The notes under the pieces are model-generated. The model was not told the DNA's origin and made no database searches. It worked only from the letters and a program-made list of their open reading frames with translations. From Gemmobacter sp. (GTDB lineage Bacteria; Pseudomonadota; Alphaproteobacteria; Rhodobacterales; Rhodobacteraceae): a stretch of 8,779 bases of DNA. The stretch lies in contig DOMY01000101.1 of the NCBI GenBank assembly GCA_003509785.1, positions 6,158 through 14,936 on the forward strand, written 5' to 3'. The position numbers and the translations under genes are program-made. Positions 6,420 through 8,779 of this stretch are shown here, piece by piece; the stretch's first letter is position 1, and every line of letters begins with the position of its first letter.

Positions 6420-7516
6420 GCGCGGGCTCTTTCGACAATGGCGTGCAGATCGGGCAGGGCAGGGCCTTCTGGCCCGACCCAATCCAGGAAGGCCGCGATG
6501 CGGCGTTCGGCCTTCTGGCCGTGGTTCTGGGCAATATCCGCGATCTTGTGATCGAGGAAGGGGTTGGCGAACCTGTCCAGGGTGGTGGCCAGATAGGCCG
6601 CCGCTTCGGTGCCGCGGCCCTTGTGGGCGAAACCGGGCAGAACCTCGGCCTGATACAGCGCCAGAAGTGCGGCGCCTTCTGGGCCGGCCATCAGCTCGCG
6701 CACCAGGGCGCCATCGCGGGCGCCGGTGGCGCGCCAGAAATCGACCAGCGCAGTATGGCCAAGGTTGAGGATATGCAGCTTCAACCGCTCGATTTCCTCA
6801 AGATCCGGCACGATCTGCACGGCGGGGTGATTGCAGGGCGCGGCTATGCCCGGCGCCGCCTCGATCGCCCAGAGGGCATAGGGTTCGGCCACGGCGCCTG
6901 CCGGTTCTAGCGGTTCCGATACGATGCGGTCCACCAGGCTGTTGGCAAAGGGCAGGGCGGCGATCCAGTCAAGCAGGGCAGGTGCGGCACCATTGCCTGC
7001 GCCGATGTCCAGCAGGCGGGCCTTCAGCACATGGCCGTTTTCCGGCACCAGTTCCATGGGCATGATGACCAGCGGCGCGGCGCCTGCAGCAAAGCGGGCG
7101 GCCAGCAGGTGGAACAGCTTGGCCGGAAAGCTCATGCCCTGCGAGGGGGTGGGGTGCAGATCGGCAGGCTGCGGCAGATAGCCCGCATCGCCGGTGTTGG
7201 AAATCACCACCTCTGCCTCGGTGCAGAAGATCCGGGTCAGTTCGGCCCAATCCGTTGCGGTGGACAGGGTGCGCTTGACCGAGGTGACGCGGGTTTCCGC
7301 ATCCATCGGCGCGCCGTCCTGCAACCCGCGCACAAGCACGGGATAGCCTTCGGGCAGGGCCAGCGCCGCCAGACGCCCGGCGCGGGCCGGATCGCCCGAG
7401 CTTTGCACCACGGTGACGGCGCGGGCCGGTGTGGCTTCGGAAAAGAACAGATCGGCATGGGCCTGCAGAAAGCGCGAGGTGCCGAATTGCAGGATGGGGG
7501 TGCGGATATCAGACAC
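6416..7516 (-). CDS. Mannitol dehydrogenase-family reductase, UxaB-like (tagaturonate reductase)
   Basis: This is a polyol-specific long-chain dehydrogenase that probably reduces D-tagaturonate to D-altronate with NAD(P)H. Of 366 residues, the N-terminal Rossmann half starts with ILQFGTSRFLQAH (8-20), closer to the UxaB start (IIQFG..NFLRAF) than to mannonate or mannitol enzymes. PMELVPENG (153-161) and FANSLVDRIV (190-199, N192) lead into the catalytic signature K246-x4-N251-x2-H254 in LKLHILNLGHT, the spacing of the Pseudomonas mannitol dehydrogenase triad. It starts at GTG 7516, 8 bases inside the end of the dehydrogenase gene, with AAGG 9 bases upstream, and its stop overlaps the uxaA ATG. 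It is clearly shorter than E. coli UxaB (483 residues), but all catalytic motifs are present, so this looks like a compact subfamily, not a fragment. Fructuronate reduction is an alternative; the UxaA neighbour argues for tagaturonate. Confidence 0.87.
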   Translation of the reverse strand: MSDIRTPILQFGTSRFLQAHADLFFSEATPARAVTVVQSSGDPARAGRLAALALPEGYPVLVRGLQDGAPMDAETRVTSVKRTLSTATDWAELTRIFCTEAEVVISNTGDAGYLPQPADLHPTPSQGMSFPAKLFHLLAARFAAGAAPLVIMPMELVPENGHVLKARLLDIGAGNGAAPALLDWIAALPFANSLVDRIVSEPLEPAGAVAEPYALWAIEAAPGIAAPCNHPAVQIVPDLEEIERLKLHILNLGHTALVDFWRATGARDGALVRELMAGPEGAALLALYQAEVLPGFAHKGRGTEAAAYLATTLDRFANPFLDHKIADIAQNHGQKAERRIAAFLDWVGPEGPALPDLHAIVERARA

Positions 7517-8501
7517 GGATGATCGCCTTGATGAGCGTGCCGCGATCTTCGGCCCAAAGCGGCAGGTTGGTCACCGCCTCTGCAAAGCTGGTGTCATGGG
7601 TTGCCAGCGCATCGACGGGCACGCGGCCCGCGCGGATCATCGCGACGACATGTTCGAAATCGGCCTTCAGCGCGTTGCGGCTGGCGATCAGCGTGGTTTC
7701 GCGCTTGTGGAATTCGGGGTCCGCAAAGACCAGATCGCCCTTCACCACCGACAGCAGCACATAGGCGCCGCCATGTGCCACCCATTGCAGGCCCGCGTTC
7801 ATGGCGTGGATATTGCCGGTGGCATCGAACACCGTGTCATAGGCGCCGGGCGCGGCATCGTTCACCAGTTCGAACCGGGCCTCGGGCAGCACCTTGCGCG
7901 CCAGATCGAGCCGGGAGGCGGACGTGTCGCGCAACGTGACCTCTGCCCCGTCGATGGCGGCGAACAGTGCGGCACCGATGCCGATCGGGCCTGCGCCGAC
8001 GATCAGCGCCCGCGATCCCGGCTGCACCCGGCCGCGCCGCACGCCATGGGCGCCGATGGCCAGAAATTCCACCATGGCGGCGGCTTTCTCGGTCAGCCCT
8101 TCGGCGGAATAGATATTCGCTTCGGGCACCACGATTTCTTCGCACATGCCGCCATCGGTATGCACGCCCAGCACGGCGATGTTTTCACAGCAATTGGGCT
8201 TGCCGATCTGGCAGGCATGGCAGGTGCCGCAGGTCAGATAGGGGTTGATGACCACCACATCCCCTGCCGCGATGCGGCCGTCGGAGGAGGCCTCGAGCGC
8301 GCGGCCCGAAAGTTCGTGCCCCATGACGCGGGGATAGGCGAGGAAGGGCTGATGGCCGCCATAGATGTGATAATCGGTGCCGCAGATGCCGATATGGCCG
8401 ATGCGCACGCGGATATGCCCGGGCTTTGATTCGGGGTGCGGGCGTTCCGTCAGCTCGAACCGGCCGGGTTCAACACAGACGAGGGTTTTCATCAGGCTCA
8501 T
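7509..8501 (-). CDS. Zinc-dependent medium-chain dehydrogenase, probable hexonate 5-dehydrogenase
   Basis: This cytoplasmic zinc alcohol/polyol dehydrogenase has 330 residues. The catalytic zinc site is C40 in GICGTD, H62-E63 in GHE, and probably E145. The structural zinc site is C91, C94, C97 and C105. The NAD-binding loop is VGAGPIG (168-174), followed by a Rossmann fold. The overall type is that of the RspB/LgoD (YjjN) group, which oxidises sugar acids such as L-galactonate or L-gulonate at C5 to keto-uronates; I infer the substrate class from this likeness and from the two downstream genes that would carry tagaturonate to 2-keto-3-deoxygluconate. It is the first gene of the operon, and its stop overlaps the reductase GTG by 8 bases. 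Start choice is uncertain: ATG at 8501 or at 8492 (MKTLVCVEPG); neither has a good Shine-Dalgarno sequence. Other substrates (threonine, sorbitol, other polyols) cannot be excluded. Confidence 0.88.
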   Translation of the reverse strand: MSLMKTLVCVEPGRFELTERPHPESKPGHIRVRIGHIGICGTDYHIYGGHQPFLAYPRVMGHELSGRALEASSDGRIAAGDVVVINPYLTCGTCHACQIGKPNCCENIAVLGVHTDGGMCEEIVVPEANIYSAEGLTEKAAAMVEFLAIGAHGVRRGRVQPGSRALIVGAGPIGIGAALFAAIDGAEVTLRDTSASRLDLARKVLPEARFELVNDAAPGAYDTVFDATGNIHAMNAGLQWVAHGGAYVLLSVVKGDLVFADPEFHKRETTLIASRNALKADFEHVVAMIRAGRVPVDALATHDTSFAEAVTNLPLWAEDRGTLIKAIIRV

Positions 8502-8535
8502 GGATCAACTTTCGCTTGGCATCTGTCGTTGCGGC

Positions 8536-8564
8536 TTGCCCGCTGGCGCTGTTTTTTATTTAAT
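8536..8564 (+). promoter_or_regulatory. possible promoter of the GntR gene
   Basis: TTGCCC (8536-8541) and TTTAAT (8559-8564) are 17 bases apart; the -10 matches consensus at 5 of 6 positions. It would start RNA about 50 bases before the GTG at 8623. It overlaps the proposed promoter of the opposite operon. Confidence 0.35.
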
Positions 8565-8587
8565 AAGAACCGTATTCGTCAAATCAA
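8560..8587 (-). promoter_or_regulatory. possible promoter of the hexonate operon
   Basis: Read on the minus strand, TTGATT (8587-8582) and TATTAA (8565-8560) are 16 bases apart, in the only AT-rich stretch of the 121-base divergent gap. An overlapping TTGACG (8582-8577) is an alternative -35. The small inverted repeat TTATT-T-AATAA (8556-8566) lies over the -10 elements of both directions. No clear long GntR-type palindrome was found here. Confidence 0.35.
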
Positions 8588-8622
8588 TTCGGCGGAACCG
8601 CGAAAATCCTGGGAGATAGGCC

Positions 8623-8779
8623 GTGGCGCGTGACAGGAACCTGTTCAAAATGCTGGTGAACCGGATGCTGGACCGGCTGCAGGACGTACCGCCGGGCAGC
8701 GCGCTGGGGTCCGAGGGCGAGCTTGCGGGTGAACTGGAGGCCAGCCGGACAACCGTGCGCGCCGTGCTGGCGCATCTGA
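8623..8779 (+). CDS. GntR-family transcriptional regulator (partial, runs off the window)
   Basis: Only the first 52 codons are present. They hold the GntR winged helix-turn-helix: PPGSALGSEGELAGEL then EASRTTVRAVLAHL, a clear match to the family pattern of P..SE.ELA...G.SR.TVR.AL. The effector-binding domain lies outside the window, so the subfamily (FadR, HutC, etc.) and ligand cannot be named. The start is GTG at 8623, with GGGAG (8611-8615) 7 bases before it. It is divergent from the hexonate operon across a 121-base gap, the usual position for a local regulator of those genes; GntR-family regulators are common for hexuronate and hexonate pathways (for example UxuR/ExuR). Confidence 0.87.
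   Translation, partial: MARDRNLFKMLVNRMLDRLQDVPPGSALGSEGELAGELEASRTTVRAVLAHL

Noticed and set aside
6420..6482. 21-codon upstream extension of uxaA
   Set aside because: The extension is Arg/Pro/Cys-rich and lies inside the end of the reductase gene. The ATGA overlap at 6416-6419 gives a natural coupled start.
7413..8429. 338-codon plus-strand frame opposite the zinc dehydrogenase
   Set aside because: It is an antisense shadow rich in His, Gln and Gly. The minus strand holds all zinc-binding and NAD-binding motifs of the real gene.
1..8779. Novel defence, mobile or CRISPR-like system
   Set aside because: There are no repeats of array type, no transposase or integrase, no tRNA and no defence-type domains. 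All confident genes belong to known catabolic or regulatory families.

Overview
The window looks like a chromosomal carbon-catabolism region of a GC-rich alphaproteobacterium, most likely of the Rhodobacterales (Paracoccaceae/Roseobacteraceae). I base this on GC-rich coding sequence with long antisense shadow frames, on the protein flavours (long-form DeoC, a bacterial ALDH16 of the kind known from Loktanella), and on the gene order. This is a judgement from reading the sequence; no database search was run. There are eight genes, tightly packed, with no mobile elements, RNA genes or CRISPR.

Left half (1-4840, all + strand): a deoxyribose/deoxynucleoside unit, deoR - deoC - ALDH16-type aldehyde dehydrogenase - fucU. 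A palindrome just upstream of deoR matches the E. coli DeoR operator at 14 of 16 positions, and the DeoR recognition helix is almost identical to that of E. coli. Two weaker operator-like sites lie in the deoR-deoC gap. DeoC splits 2-deoxyribose-5-phosphate into glyceraldehyde-3-phosphate and acetaldehyde. The next gene, 4 bases downstream, is a two-domain aldehyde dehydrogenase that would oxidise the acetaldehyde to acetate. The last gene is a FucU/RbsD-family sugar mutarotase, whose place in a deo operon is not standard.

Middle (4841-4916): a 76-base gap between convergent genes, holding a strong GC hairpin capped by a TTCG loop, probably a two-way transcription end.

Right half (4917-8501, all - strand): a translationally coupled three-gene operon of zinc-dependent medium-chain sugar-acid dehydrogenase, mannitol-dehydrogenase-family hexuronate reductase (UxaB-like) and altronate dehydratase (UxaA). 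Read in transcription order, this is a short pathway from a hexonate (L-galactonate or L-gulonate are the best guesses) through a keto-uronate and D-altronate to 2-keto-3-deoxygluconate. A GntR-family regulator starts divergently at 8623 and runs off the window. The 121-base divergent gap carries AT-rich promoter elements for both directions.

No previously undescribed defence or mobile system is visible. The points of interest are the conserved DeoR operator, the ALDH16 pseudo-dimer coupled to DeoC, the mutarotase in the deo operon, and the unassigned substrate of the hexonate module.
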